Positions 1-6,619 of a stretch of DNA of 9,481 nt are shown piece by piece (within the stretch, counting starts at the first letter, position 1; each line of letters starts with the position of its first letter). A program made the position numbers and the translations under genes. This stretch comes from CAZFBR01 sp035353495 [NCBI: uncultured bacterium] (GTDB lineage: Bacteria > DAOPZR01): NCBI GenBank assembly GCA_964517215.1, contig CAZFBR010000132.1:1-9481 (forward strand). The letters are read 5' to 3'. The notes beneath the pieces were generated by a model, which saw only the letters and a program-made list of their open reading frames with translations, ran no database searches and had not been told where the DNA came from.

Positions 1-513
1 GACCAGCCGATCATCTGGCGAGGACCGATGAAAATGAAGGCGCTGGAACAGCTGTTGGGCGAAACCGACTGGGGCGAACGTGATTACCTGATCATCGACC
101 TGCCGCCCGGGACTGGCGATGAGGCGCTCAGCGTCTGCCAGCTGCTCCCCCGTCTGACCGGGGCAGTTATCGTCACCACCCCGCAGGGAGTGGCGGTGCT
201 GGACGCGCGCAAGAGCATCCGGTTCACCCAGGAGCTTGGAGTCCCGGTGATCGGGGTGATCGAAAATATGCGTGATGCGGTCTGTCCGCATTGCGGCAAA
301 CTGCTGCCGCTCTTCGGCAGCGGCGGGGGCGAGCAGGCCGCCGCGGCGCTGACGGTGCCGTTTCTCGGCGCCGTACCGTTTGTTGCGGAACAGGTTGCGG
401 TGGGCGACGGTTGCGTAACGACTGCGTTGCCTGCGCCCGCGCAGGAGGCGTGGAGCGACATTATTGCCAAGGTGCGCATGTTCTGCGAGGCAGCGGAGGG
501 GCAGCGCGCATGA
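1..513 (+). CDS. mrp: Mrp/NBP35 (ApbC)-type Fe-S carrier P-loop ATPase, 5'-truncated by the window edge
   Basis: This is the C-terminal part of a Mrp/NBP35/ApbC ATPase, a cytoplasmic carrier that binds a [4Fe-4S] cluster at a dimer interface and passes it to apoproteins. The frame is open from base 1 and reads [10 protein letters not shown] before the first ATG at 28, which matches the conserved internal WRGPM segment of the family, so the real start and the Walker A loop lie upstream of the window. Visible hallmarks are the Walker B/switch segment DLPPGTGDE (bases 97-123), the [12 protein letters not shown] segment, and the cluster-binding CPHC motif (Cys codons at 283 and 292) followed by a GGG-containing loop. 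The stop TGA overlaps the ATG of the next gene (ATGA), so the two are probably translationally coupled. Bases 28-513 alone should not be taken as a complete gene. The family call is firm; the client protein is unknown. Confidence 0.93.
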   Translation, partial: DQPIIWRGPMKMKALEQLLGETDWGERDYLIIDLPPGTGDEALSVCQLLPRLTGAVIVTTPQGVAVLDARKSIRFTQELGVPVIGVIENMRDAVCPHCGKLLPLFGSGGGEQAAAALTVPFLGAVPFVAEQVAVGDGCVTTALPAPAQEAWSDIIAKVRMFCEAAEGQRA

Positions 514-1268
514 CCCCGGGAATTCTTGCCCAATGCCGCGCCCTGGCGCTATCGCGCCTGCAGCGTGACGGCAGCGACGGTATGCGGGTGACGGTTACCG
601 CGCACGTGCTGACGTTGCGGGAAGCGCTGGGCGCACCGGGACGACAGGATTATCCCCTGCAGACCGGCCGGGAATACCTGCTTGAGGCGCTGTGCGGGCG
701 TGCGCGCGGCCAGGCCTTCACTGATGCGCCGGCAGCGTTCGAAGGTTCGCTGGCGGAACTGCTGACGCGTGACGGGGCCGATACCGCGACCCGCGCACTG
801 CAGGTGGCGGCGCTGAATGCGCTGCTTTGCCGGCAGGCGGCAGTGACCGACACGGTGCATTGCCGCGACGAAGGCCCGGCTCGTTGCGCGCAGGAACTGC
901 CGGCGGCGGTCCGTTCGCGCTGGCCGCGGGCGCAGATGCTGGCGCTGGTCGGCTGCCAGCCGGCCATGGCGGAAGCGCTGGCGCCGCACTATCATCTGAC
1001 GGTGATCGACGCCGACCAGGCGCGGATCGGCACGCAATTGGCCGGCACGGAAATCATCGGGAGCAATGACCGGCGCGCGGCGCTGGTGCTGCGGGAAGCG
1101 GACGCGGTGCTGGCAACGGGCTCGACGCTGGTCAACGGCACGATCGACGGGCTGATTGCCCTGGTCGGCCTGCCGCGGCTGCTGTTCTATGGCGTGACGA
1201 TTGCCGGCGCCGCAGGGTTGCTGAACCTGCCGCGGTTTTGTGCCGGTGCTGAACAGGGTGCGGCATGA
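510..1268 (+). CDS. DUF364/DUF4213-type protein (putative heavy-metal chelation), copy A
   Basis: This 252-residue cytoplasmic protein resembles the DUF364 (PF04016) family with its DUF4213 N-terminal part. A structure from Desulfitobacterium combines an enolase-N-like and a Rossmann-like domain, and a role in heavy-metal chelation was proposed but not proven. Visible features are an N-terminal domain ending near the conserved AALNALL motif, a Rossmann-like VGCQP turn (residues 147-151), and the family signature TGSTLVN (203-209) followed by GTIDGL. The ATG at 510 was chosen because it overlaps the Mrp stop as ATGA, the pattern seen through this operon; the same frame is open further upstream but lies inside mrp. 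After residue ~225 the protein has FYGVTIAG where copy B has MVGPSTPL, and it ends soon after, so the last family motif is missing. It may pair with copy B. The biochemical role is unknown. Confidence 0.82.
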   Translation: MTPGILAQCRALALSRLQRDGSDGMRVTVTAHVLTLREALGAPGRQDYPLQTGREYLLEALCGRARGQAFTDAPAAFEGSLAELLTRDGADTATRALQVAALNALLCRQAAVTDTVHCRDEGPARCAQELPAAVRSRWPRAQMLALVGCQPAMAEALAPHYHLTVIDADQARIGTQLAGTEIIGSNDRRAALVLREADAVLATGSTLVNGTIDGLIALVGLPRLLFYGVTIAGAAGLLNLPRFCAGAEQGAA

Positions 1269-2023
1269 CCGCGGCGGTGGCGGAACGGCGCCGGCGCGTT
1301 CTGGCCGCGCTGCTCAACGCCGGCGGACCCGACCAGCCGTTGCAGGCGGTGGTGCATGGCGCGCGGGTTACTGCTGTGCGCGGCGAGCGGGTCGGGGTGT
1401 GCGCCAGCATGCTGCGCGGCTGCGGCGAATCGGGCGCACCGGAAGCCGCGCTCCAGGCGGGCCGGTTGCGCACCATGGCGCAATGGCTGCTGCACGACGA
1501 CCGGGAAGCGGCGGTGTTCGGACTGGCGGCGCTGAATGCGCTGCTGCCGCTGCCGGCGGGCGCGGTGACGGATGGCCCGTCGGTAATCGAACTGATCATG
1601 CCGCATGCGGTGGACAAGCGCGTGGCGGTTATTGGTTGCTTTCCGTTCATTCCGGCCTTGCGGGCGACGGCACGCCAGGTGGTGGTGCTGGAGGAGGAGC
1701 CGCGTGACGGTGAACTGCCGGCTGACGCGGCGGGTACGGTGCTCCCGGAGGCGGACCTGGTGATCATGTCCGGCACGACGCTGGCCAATCACACGTTTTG
1801 CACACTGTGCGACTGGTGCGCGCCGCGCGCGATGCGGGTGATGGTTGGCCCGTCAACGCCGCTGTCGGATATCCTGCTGGATAGCGGGTTCGATTATGTT
1901 GCCGGGGCGAAGGTGACCGACGCTGACGGGCTGTTGCGGGGTGCGGCGGCGGGGCTCTCCTTTCGCCAGTTGCACCAGCGCGGCTATCTGGTATGGACCA
2001 CGCTGACGCGCAGGCGGCGATGA
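1265..2023 (+). CDS. DUF364-type protein (putative heavy-metal chelation), copy B
   Basis: This is a second DUF364-type protein, also 252 residues, starting in an ATGA overlap with copy A. It has AALNALLPLP in the N-terminal domain, a Rossmann-like IGCFPF turn (123-128), the signature SGTTLAN (169-175) followed by HTFCTLCDWC, then GPSTPL (195-200) and AGAKVTDADG. Unlike copy A it retains this whole C-terminal block, so it is the more typical family member. Cys-rich HTFCTLCDWC right after the signature could bind metal, but this is inference. A 22-nt identical stretch (805-826 and 1524-1545) encodes the shared Ala-Leu-Asn motif and shows the two are true paralogues; elsewhere they have diverged strongly. 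The gene ends in an ATGA overlap with the scaffold gene. Its exact activity is not known. Confidence 0.84.
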   Translation: MTAAVAERRRRVLAALLNAGGPDQPLQAVVHGARVTAVRGERVGVCASMLRGCGESGAPEAALQAGRLRTMAQWLLHDDREAAVFGLAALNALLPLPAGAVTDGPSVIELIMPHAVDKRVAVIGCFPFIPALRATARQVVVLEEEPRDGELPADAAGTVLPEADLVIMSGTTLANHTFCTLCDWCAPRAMRVMVGPSTPLSDILLDSGFDYVAGAKVTDADGLLRGAAAGLSFRQLHQRGYLVWTTLTRRRR

Positions 2024-2541
2024 CCCTGGAATATTCGCCGGAAGTGCTGGCGCGGTTCAGCGACCCGCAGCATTGCGGCGACCTGCCGGAAGCCGACGGG
2101 CTGGGTGAAGTCGGCGACCAGGGATGCGGTGACCGGGTGCGGGTGATGGTCCGCCTGACTGAGGACGGCGCGGCGGTGGCCCGGGCGCGCTATCGCATCT
2201 ACGGCTGTCCGGCGGCGATCGCCTGCGCGGAAATGACCTGCGCCCAGGCGGAGGGGATGTTCGTCGAGGAAATTGCCATGCTGACGGAGCGGGACATCGT
2301 CACGCTGCTGGGCGGGCTACCGGCGGGGAAGGAGCATTGCTCGGCAATCAGCGTGCGCGCATTGCAGGGGGCGGTGGCGCAGGCGCTGACGGCGCTGCTC
2401 TTCGTGCGCGGCGGGCTGGCGGCTGATGCGGCTGAATTCCAGGCGAAGTTAGCACGCGGCGACTTTCGCGAATATTTTCCGCATGCCTGTGACGGGTCAT
2501 GCGGCCGGCCGGCAGAGTCAGGACCGCCGGCCGGGAAATGA
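2020..2541 (+). CDS. IscU/NifU-N-like Fe-S cluster scaffold protein
   Basis: This 173-residue protein matches the IscU/NifU N-terminal scaffold family, on which [2Fe-2S] and [4Fe-4S] clusters are built before transfer. All three ligand cysteines are in place: Cys36 in GCGD, Cys63 in YGCPAAIA and Cys107 in KEHCSA, together with Asp38, which in IscU helps cluster release. The segment before Cys107 reads LPAGK, where canonical IscU has the HscA-binding LPPVK. Residues ~125-173 form a C-terminal extension beyond the usual ~130-residue core and include CDGSC (157-161). The ATG at 2020 is preferred over one at 1993 because it overlaps the previous stop as ATGA and aligns with the normal IscU N-terminus. 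The context (Mrp, cysteine desulfidase, J protein) supports a cluster-assembly role. The family call is strong; the client is unknown. Confidence 0.9.
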   Translation: MTLEYSPEVLARFSDPQHCGDLPEADGLGEVGDQGCGDRVRVMVRLTEDGAAVARARYRIYGCPAAIACAEMTCAQAEGMFVEEIAMLTERDIVTLLGGLPAGKEHCSAISVRALQGAVAQALTALLFVRGGLAADAAEFQAKLARGDFREYFPHACDGSCGRPAESGPPAGK

Positions 2542-3173
2542 CCGTGCGCCGGCGCATCAACCGGCGGGCCGCAACGGTGGCGGCGTTTGCCCGTTTGGCT
2601 GCCGGGTACGACAGCTGGTGGGAACGGCAGCCGCGGCTGGCGGCGGCGGAAGCAGCGGTGTTGCGCGCGGCGCTGGTGCCGGCTGCATCGCCCGCGCTGG
2701 AAATCGGTGCCGGGCCCGGGCGCTGGGCGGCGGCGCTCAAACTGATGGTCATGGAGCCGGCGCTGCCGCTGGCACGACTGGCCCGGGCGCGCGGTTGCCC
2801 CACCGTAGTGGCGCGCGCGGAACAGCTGCCGCTGCGCGACGGTTGCCTGGCGACGGCGGCACTGCTGACGGTGCTGGAATTTGTCAGTGATCCGGCGGCA
2901 GTGGCCGGCGAACTACGCCGGGTGGTGCGGCCGGGCGGGACGTTGCTGCTGGCGTTGCTGCCGCGGGTAACCCGCACAGTGCGGCGCGGCCGCCTGCTGC
3001 GGCTGGCGCGACCGCTGAGCGCATTCCGCGTGCGGGAACTGCTGACGGACAACTGGTGCCGGCACCGGCGCAGCGGCTACCGCGTAACGGACGGGACCCT
3101 GCTACCGGTGCGCGGGCGGGGTGACTGGGAAGTGCAACTATGGCGCAGGAGGCAATTCGATGGAAGTGATTGA
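2538..3173 (+). CDS. Class I SAM-dependent methyltransferase (Methyltransf_11/UbiE-like)
   Basis: This is a 211-residue Rossmann-fold methyltransferase that should use S-adenosylmethionine. Motif I is LEIGAGPGRW (residues 54-63), followed unusually closely by VMEP (71-74) as the acidic strand-2 motif. The AEQLPLRDG segment (94-102) and the post-motif VVRPGGTLLLALL (129-141) complete the domain. The short motif I to strand-2 distance is typical of a small methyltransferase group found in anaerobe gene clusters, from my recollection of such sequences. The N-terminus is Arg-rich (RRRINRR). The start at 2538 follows the ATGA overlap with the scaffold gene. Its 3' end overlaps the next gene by 14 nt. 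The substrate cannot be read from the sequence; small-molecule or metalloid methylation would both fit the surroundings but neither is shown. Confidence 0.85.
   Translation: MTVRRRINRRAATVAAFARLAAGYDSWWERQPRLAAAEAAVLRAALVPAASPALEIGAGPGRWAAALKLMVMEPALPLARLARARGCPTVVARAEQLPLRDGCLATAALLTVLEFVSDPAAVAGELRRVVRPGGTLLLALLPRVTRTVRRGRLLRLARPLSAFRVRELLTDNWCRHRRSGYRVTDGTLLPVRGRGDWEVQLWRRRQFDGSD
3147..3152 (+). promoter_or_regulatory. Ribosome binding site (AGGAGG) of the MBL-fold hydrolase gene
   Basis: A perfect Shine-Dalgarno AGGAGG lies inside the end of the methyltransferase gene, 7 nt before the ATG at 3160. It decides that start over the in-frame codon at 3121, which lacks such a site. Confidence 0.85.
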
Positions 3174-3882
3174 AATCCGGACCGGGACTGAATTGTTCGC
3201 ATGCGGCATGAAAATCCGCGTACTGGCCGAAGCGTCGCGCCCGGAGGACCATGCCCGGCGCTGGTGGGGGTTGGCGCTGGCGGTCGGTGATCGCGTTCTG
3301 TTTGATACCTTCAGCGATCCGCTCGGACTGCGTGACGGTGCGGCACAGGGCAATGTCGACCTGCGGGCCACCCGCGACATCATCATCTCGCATGACCACT
3401 GGGATCATACCGGCGGGCTGTCGCTGGCGCGGGAGCTGGCACCGGCGGCGACCGTGCATGTTCCGGCAGGCGCGCCGGATCTGGCGGTCCGCCTGCAGTC
3501 GGCAGGCGCGACGGTGCAGGTGACCGCAGCGCCAACGCCGTTGCGCGAGCACCTGCTTATGCTGGGACCGCTGACTGTGCCGTACAAGGGCGTGCCACTG
3601 GCGGAGCAGGCACTGGCGATTCGCGGCGGCAGCGGCTATGCGTTGCTGCTTGGCTGCGCGCATGCCGGGCTGGCGGCATGGCTGGACTATGCCGCTGACG
3701 CGGGACTCAAAACGCCGAATCTGGTGCTGGGTGGACTGCATCTCGCGGATGCCGACGCTGCCGCCCGGGCGGCAGTGCTCACCGCCTGCCGGCGGCACGG
3801 GGTCAAGCGGCTGGCGCCGGGTCATTGCACCGGGCAGCAGTTTGTTGATGATTGTCGCGCGACCGCCGGCAAGATAGAATAG
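3160..3882 (+). CDS. MBL-fold metallo-hydrolase, COG1237-like (dihydropterin-ribofuranosylaminobenzene phosphate synthase-type)
   Basis: This 240-residue protein has the metallo-beta-lactamase fold. The metal-binding motif HDHWDH gives His78, His80, Asp82 and His83; His168 in LLLGCAHAGL and His222 in APGHCTG are the expected remaining ligands, so the binuclear site looks complete. The N-terminus (MKIRVLAEAS...WWGLALAVGDRVLFDTFSD) and the GGLHL motif (191-195) resemble the COG1237 group, often annotated as 7,8-dihydropterin-6-methyl-4-(beta-D-ribofuranosyl)-aminobenzene-5'-phosphate synthase, a name that is poorly proven in bacteria. ATG 3160 was chosen because of AGGAGG at 3147-3152. The gene overlaps the methyltransferase by 14 nt. 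Family certainty is high; the substrate is unknown. Confidence 0.88.
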   Translation: MEVIEIRTGTELFACGMKIRVLAEASRPEDHARRWWGLALAVGDRVLFDTFSDPLGLRDGAAQGNVDLRATRDIIISHDHWDHTGGLSLARELAPAATVHVPAGAPDLAVRLQSAGATVQVTAAPTPLREHLLMLGPLTVPYKGVPLAEQALAIRGGSGYALLLGCAHAGLAAWLDYAADAGLKTPNLVLGGLHLADADAAARAAVLTACRRHGVKRLAPGHCTGQQFVDDCRATAGKIE

Positions 3883-3897
3883 CGGCAGCGACTGTGC

Positions 3898-3903
3898 AGG
3901 AGG
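3898..3903 (+). promoter_or_regulatory. Ribosome binding site (AGGAGG) of the DUF134 gene
   Basis: AGGAGG sits 8 nt before the ATG at 3912, in the only real gap (29 nt) of the operon. It fixes the start and suggests independent initiation for the regulator gene. Confidence 0.85.
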
Positions 3904-3911
3904 AATAAACG

Positions 3912-4349
3912 ATGGTACGTCCGACGATGCCGCGCAAGGTTGGTTGTCCGCCGCAGGTGAAATGGTTCAAGCCGTGCGGCATCCCGCGCGACCAGCTTGA
4001 GGAAATCTGCCTGACCTTGGATGAATACGAGGCGGTGCGCCTGGCCGATCTCGAGGGCATGTATCAGGAGCAGGCGGCGGAGCAGATGCAGGTATCGCGC
4101 CCGACGTTCGGCAATATCATCAGTGCCGCGCACAAGAAAATCGCCGACGTGCTGGTGAACGGCAAGGCGCTGCGCATCGAAGGCGGGACGGTGGAACTGA
4201 CCGGGGTGTGCGCCTGTCCTGCCTGCGGTCATCGCTGGCGCTGTGCGGACTCGCCGGCACGGACCTGCCCGAAGTGCGGCACGGCCGGCGAGCCGACGCG
4301 CGGCTGCGGACATGGGCACCGGCATGGCCGGTGCGGGAAACGGGCATGA
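3912..4349 (+). CDS. DUF134 (UPF0251) family DNA-binding protein with Cys/His-rich tail
   Basis: This 145-residue protein is a DUF134 member, a family of predicted DNA-binding proteins often found beside metal-cofactor and NifX-like genes in anaerobes. The N-terminus (RPTMPRKVGCPPQVKWFKPCG) and LTLDEYEAVRLADLEGMYQEQAAEQM are family hallmarks. A helix-turn-helix resembling sigma-factor region 4 spans about residues 49-78 (QEQAAEQMQVSRPTFGNII). The C-terminus has two CxxC pairs (C102/C105 and C119/C122), which could form a zinc ribbon, and then a GCGHGHRHGRCG tail. The tail could sense or bind a transition metal; this is inference. Its central position in the operon suggests local autoregulation. 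The stop overlaps the next start as ATGA. Confidence 0.9.
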   Translation: MVRPTMPRKVGCPPQVKWFKPCGIPRDQLEEICLTLDEYEAVRLADLEGMYQEQAAEQMQVSRPTFGNIISAAHKKIADVLVNGKALRIEGGTVELTGVCACPACGHRWRCADSPARTCPKCGTAGEPTRGCGHGHRHGRCGKRA

Positions 4350-5368
4350 GTTTTACTGCTGCTCGGGCGCTGCAGCTGCTCAAACGGGAAATTGTCGCTG
4401 TTGTTGGCTGCACGGAACCGGCGACCATTGCCTACGCCGTTACCGCTGCGCGGCGGTTTTTGCGGCCGCGGGCAGGCGTGGCCCTGCAGGTCGAATTATG
4501 GCTGTCGCGCGAGGTCCGGCGCAACGGCGGCACGGCGGTGGTGCCGGGGGTTAGGCGGCGTGGTCTTGCCTACGCGGCGGCGGCCGGACTTGTGACCCGC
4601 GCCCGCGGTTTCAATCCCTTTGCGGGGCTTGATGCCGGCCGGGTGCGTCGTACGGCGGCCCGGCGGCACTGGCTGAGCGTGCACACGGCGGCGCAATGCG
4701 GGGTCTATGCGCGGGCCCGGGTGAGTGATGGCAGCCATTGGGCGGAGGCGACGGTGCAGAAAAAACATGACGGCCTGACCCTGCTGACCGACAGCCGCGG
4801 CCGGGTGCGGCCGCAGCCGCGGGCTCCACTGCTGCTGCCGGCGGGAATCCCCGAGATTTTGCAGGTGGCGCGCCGGCGTGATCTGCGGCTGGAACGGTAT
4901 GTGCTCGCTTTTCTGCGCAACCAGGCACGGCCGACGCGGGCACTGCCGCCGCTGCATGCGGTGCCGCAGCTGGTGCGGGCTCGTATGCTGGGCGGTGATT
5001 TCCGGGTGCTGACGGTGACCGGATCGGGCAACCAGGGGATGTTTCTCGGCGTGCCGTTGCTGGCGCTCCATCAGCAGCGCGGCCGCGCCATGCTTCCCGC
5101 GGCGGTGGTGGCCCTGCTCACCCAATGCTGGCTGACCCATCGCCACCGGCGCATATCCGACGCCTGTGGCCTGGCGACGAAGGCGGCGCCGGCCTTGGCG
5201 GCGGGATTGGTGGTCGCTGACGGCGGGGGTGCAAAAGAAGTGATGGCGGCGCTGCGGCGGGTGCCGGCGCAGCTGGACGGCATGCGCTGCCCGGGCGCCC
5301 TGCCGTCCTGCGGCCGCAAGGCGCGTCAGGCGCTGCTGGCCGTACGCCGGCACCAGCGCGGACAATGA
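4346..5368 (+). CDS. L-cysteine desulfidase-like protein (UPF0597/serine dehydratase alpha-type, CyuA/YhaM-related)
   Basis: This 340-residue protein resembles the Fe-S-dependent L-cysteine desulfidases (MJ1025, YhaM/CyuA), which split cysteine to pyruvate, ammonia and sulfide. The N-terminal signature GCTEP is at residues 21-25; KNG-like RRNGGTAVVPGVRRRGL follows, and TGSGNQG (225-231) matches the family GSGNHG. Cys22, Cys274 (DACG) and Cys315 (GMRCPGALPSC) fall where the three cluster-ligating cysteines (25, 282 and 322 in MJ1025, from memory) are expected. It is shorter than typical members (~400-435 residues), mainly in the middle, and the family's ICDGAKPGCALK reads RCPGALPSCGRKA, so it is a divergent member. 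The ATG overlaps the DUF134 stop, and the stop overlaps the J-protein start. Next to an IscU-like scaffold it is a plausible sulfide donor. Activity on cysteine is inferred, not shown. Confidence 0.78.
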   Translation: MSFTAARALQLLKREIVAVVGCTEPATIAYAVTAARRFLRPRAGVALQVELWLSREVRRNGGTAVVPGVRRRGLAYAAAAGLVTRARGFNPFAGLDAGRVRRTAARRHWLSVHTAAQCGVYARARVSDGSHWAEATVQKKHDGLTLLTDSRGRVRPQPRAPLLLPAGIPEILQVARRRDLRLERYVLAFLRNQARPTRALPPLHAVPQLVRARMLGGDFRVLTVTGSGNQGMFLGVPLLALHQQRGRAMLPAAVVALLTQCWLTHRHRRISDACGLATKAAPALAAGLVVADGGGAKEVMAALRRVPAQLDGMRCPGALPSCGRKARQALLAVRRHQRGQ

Positions 5369-5703
5369 CCGGCGCGCTTTCCGTGGGGGCGGCACTGGTA
5401 GTGCTTGAACTGGGCGACAGCGCCTCGCGCAACGACGTGCGCCGGGCGTATCGCCGGCTGGCGCGGCAATGGCATCCCGACAAATGCCATGCCGATTCTG
5501 CCGGCGACGAACGGATGCGGGAGCTGAATGCCGCGCGCGACACGCTGCTCGCCTACTGCGATGACTTTCGCATCCCGCTCGCCGACCATGCGCCGGGTGA
5601 TGCCGACGCGGCGGTGCTGGAACGTTTCCGCTACGACTGGTGCTGGGGAGACGGCGCGGCTGCGGCGCCTGAACGCGCGGCACCGCGCCGGCGCCAGGCC
5701 TGA
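5365..5703 (+). CDS. Short J-domain (DnaJ-like) co-chaperone
   Basis: This 112-residue protein is essentially one J domain followed by a ~35-residue tail. The AYRRLARQWHPDK helix-loop contains the invariant HPD at residues 37-39, which stimulates the ATPase of an Hsp70 partner. Helix III is MRELNAARDTLLAY. It lacks the G/F region and zinc finger of DnaJ and also the C-terminal IscU-binding domain of HscB (171 residues in E. coli). The ATG overlaps the desulfidase stop (ATGA). Because it shares an operon with an IscU-like scaffold, it may act as an HscB-like recruiter for cluster transfer, but no Hsp70 gene is visible here. The tail (residues ~80-112, Ala/Arg-rich with WCWGDG) is not recognised. 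Confidence 0.87.
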   Translation: MTGALSVGAALVVLELGDSASRNDVRRAYRRLARQWHPDKCHADSAGDERMRELNAARDTLLAYCDDFRIPLADHAPGDADAAVLERFRYDWCWGDGAAAAPERAAPRRRQA

Positions 5704-5708
5704 CGCGC

Positions 5709-6566
5709 ATGCAGACGGCGCTCGACTGCATTCCCTGTTTCGCCTGGCAGGCCGTGAACCTCGCCCGGCGCTTCAGCGACGATCCGGCGGTGCACGAGCA
5801 GATCGTGCGCGAGACGTTGCGCGGTGTCGCGGATCTCGACTATACGCAGACGCCGCCGGTGGTCGCGCAGCAGATTCATCGCCGGCTACGCGCGCTGACC
5901 GGACTGGACGATCCGTTTGCTGCCGACAAGCGCCGCCACAACGATATGATGCTGCGCCTGCTGCCGGAACTGGAGCGGCAGGTCGTTGCGGCGGATGACC
6001 CGCTGGCGGCGGCAGTGCGGTTCGCCATTGCCGGCAATGTTATTGATCTTGGCGTGCGCGGCGGGTGTGACCATGATCAGCTGCTGACTGAGGTGCGTGA
6101 AGCCGCAGCGCAACCGCTGGCGGGTGACTATGCCGGTTTTGCGCAGGCGGTGCGGGGGGCGCGGCGCATCCTCTATATTGCCGATAATGCCGGGGAGATT
6201 GTCGCCGACCGCCTGCTGCTGGCGCAATTGCCGTCGGGTACAGCGACGGTGGCCGTGCGCGGCGCGCCAATCCTGAACGATGCGGTCATGGCGGATGCGG
6301 CGTACGCGGGGCTGACGGCGCTGGTTCCCGTGATCAGCAGCGGCTGCGATGCGCCCGGGGTGATTATTGCGGAAGGCAGTGCTGCATTTCGTGAAGCGTA
6401 CGCCGCCGCCGACCTGGTCATCGCCAAGGGTCAGGGGAATTTCGAGACGCTGAGCGGCAGCAGCGGACCGGTTTGGTGCCTGTTTCGGGTCAAATGCGGA
6501 CCGGTGGCGGCGGCGGCCGGATTGCCGGTTGGCAGTCACGCGGTACTGCCGGTCGGCATGCGTTAG
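5709..6566 (+). CDS. DUF89/ARMT1-like protein (metal-dependent damage-control phosphatase family)
   Basis: This 285-residue protein belongs to DUF89, metal-dependent phosphatases thought to hydrolyse damaged or excess phosphometabolites. It begins with the CIPC motif (Cys7, Cys10), typical of the prokaryotic subgroup, then GNVIDLG (109-115), DNAGEIVAD (159-167) with the Asp-Asn metal ligands, RGAPILNDA and AKGQGNFETL near the C-terminus. Length and motif order match the archaeal/bacterial stand-alone type. It starts 5 nt after the J-protein stop and ends with TAG, apparently the last gene of the operon. No clear Shine-Dalgarno is visible, so translation probably relies on coupling. Its substrate here is unknown; a sugar-phosphate or cofactor-precursor substrate would be in line with the family. 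Confidence 0.9.
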   Translation: MQTALDCIPCFAWQAVNLARRFSDDPAVHEQIVRETLRGVADLDYTQTPPVVAQQIHRRLRALTGLDDPFAADKRRHNDMMLRLLPELERQVVAADDPLAAAVRFAIAGNVIDLGVRGGCDHDQLLTEVREAAAQPLAGDYAGFAQAVRGARRILYIADNAGEIVADRLLLAQLPSGTATVAVRGAPILNDAVMADAAYAGLTALVPVISSGCDAPGVIIAEGSAAFREAYAAADLVIAKGQGNFETLSGSSGPVWCLFRVKCGPVAAAAGLPVGSHAVLPVGMR

Positions 6567-6619
6567 TCGGGGACAACCGCAGCTGCAGCGACGGCAGTAC
6601 GGATATTGATCAGGAACTG

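Noticed and set aside
1881-1895. GGTTCGATT, resembling a tRNA T-loop
   Set aside because: It lies inside DUF364 copy B, codes for conserved residues, and no cloverleaf stems can be formed around it.
4496-5731. A 411-codon minus-strand frame opposite the desulfidase and J-protein genes
   Set aside because: Arg/Ala/Pro-rich shadow translation with no motif; the plus strand holds GCTEP, TGSGNQG and HPD family motifs.
6567-6619. Possible bidirectional terminator between the convergent genes
   Set aside because: Only short palindromes (GCTGCAGC, with CCG...CGG flanks at 6577-6594) with internal mismatches and no T-run on either strand.
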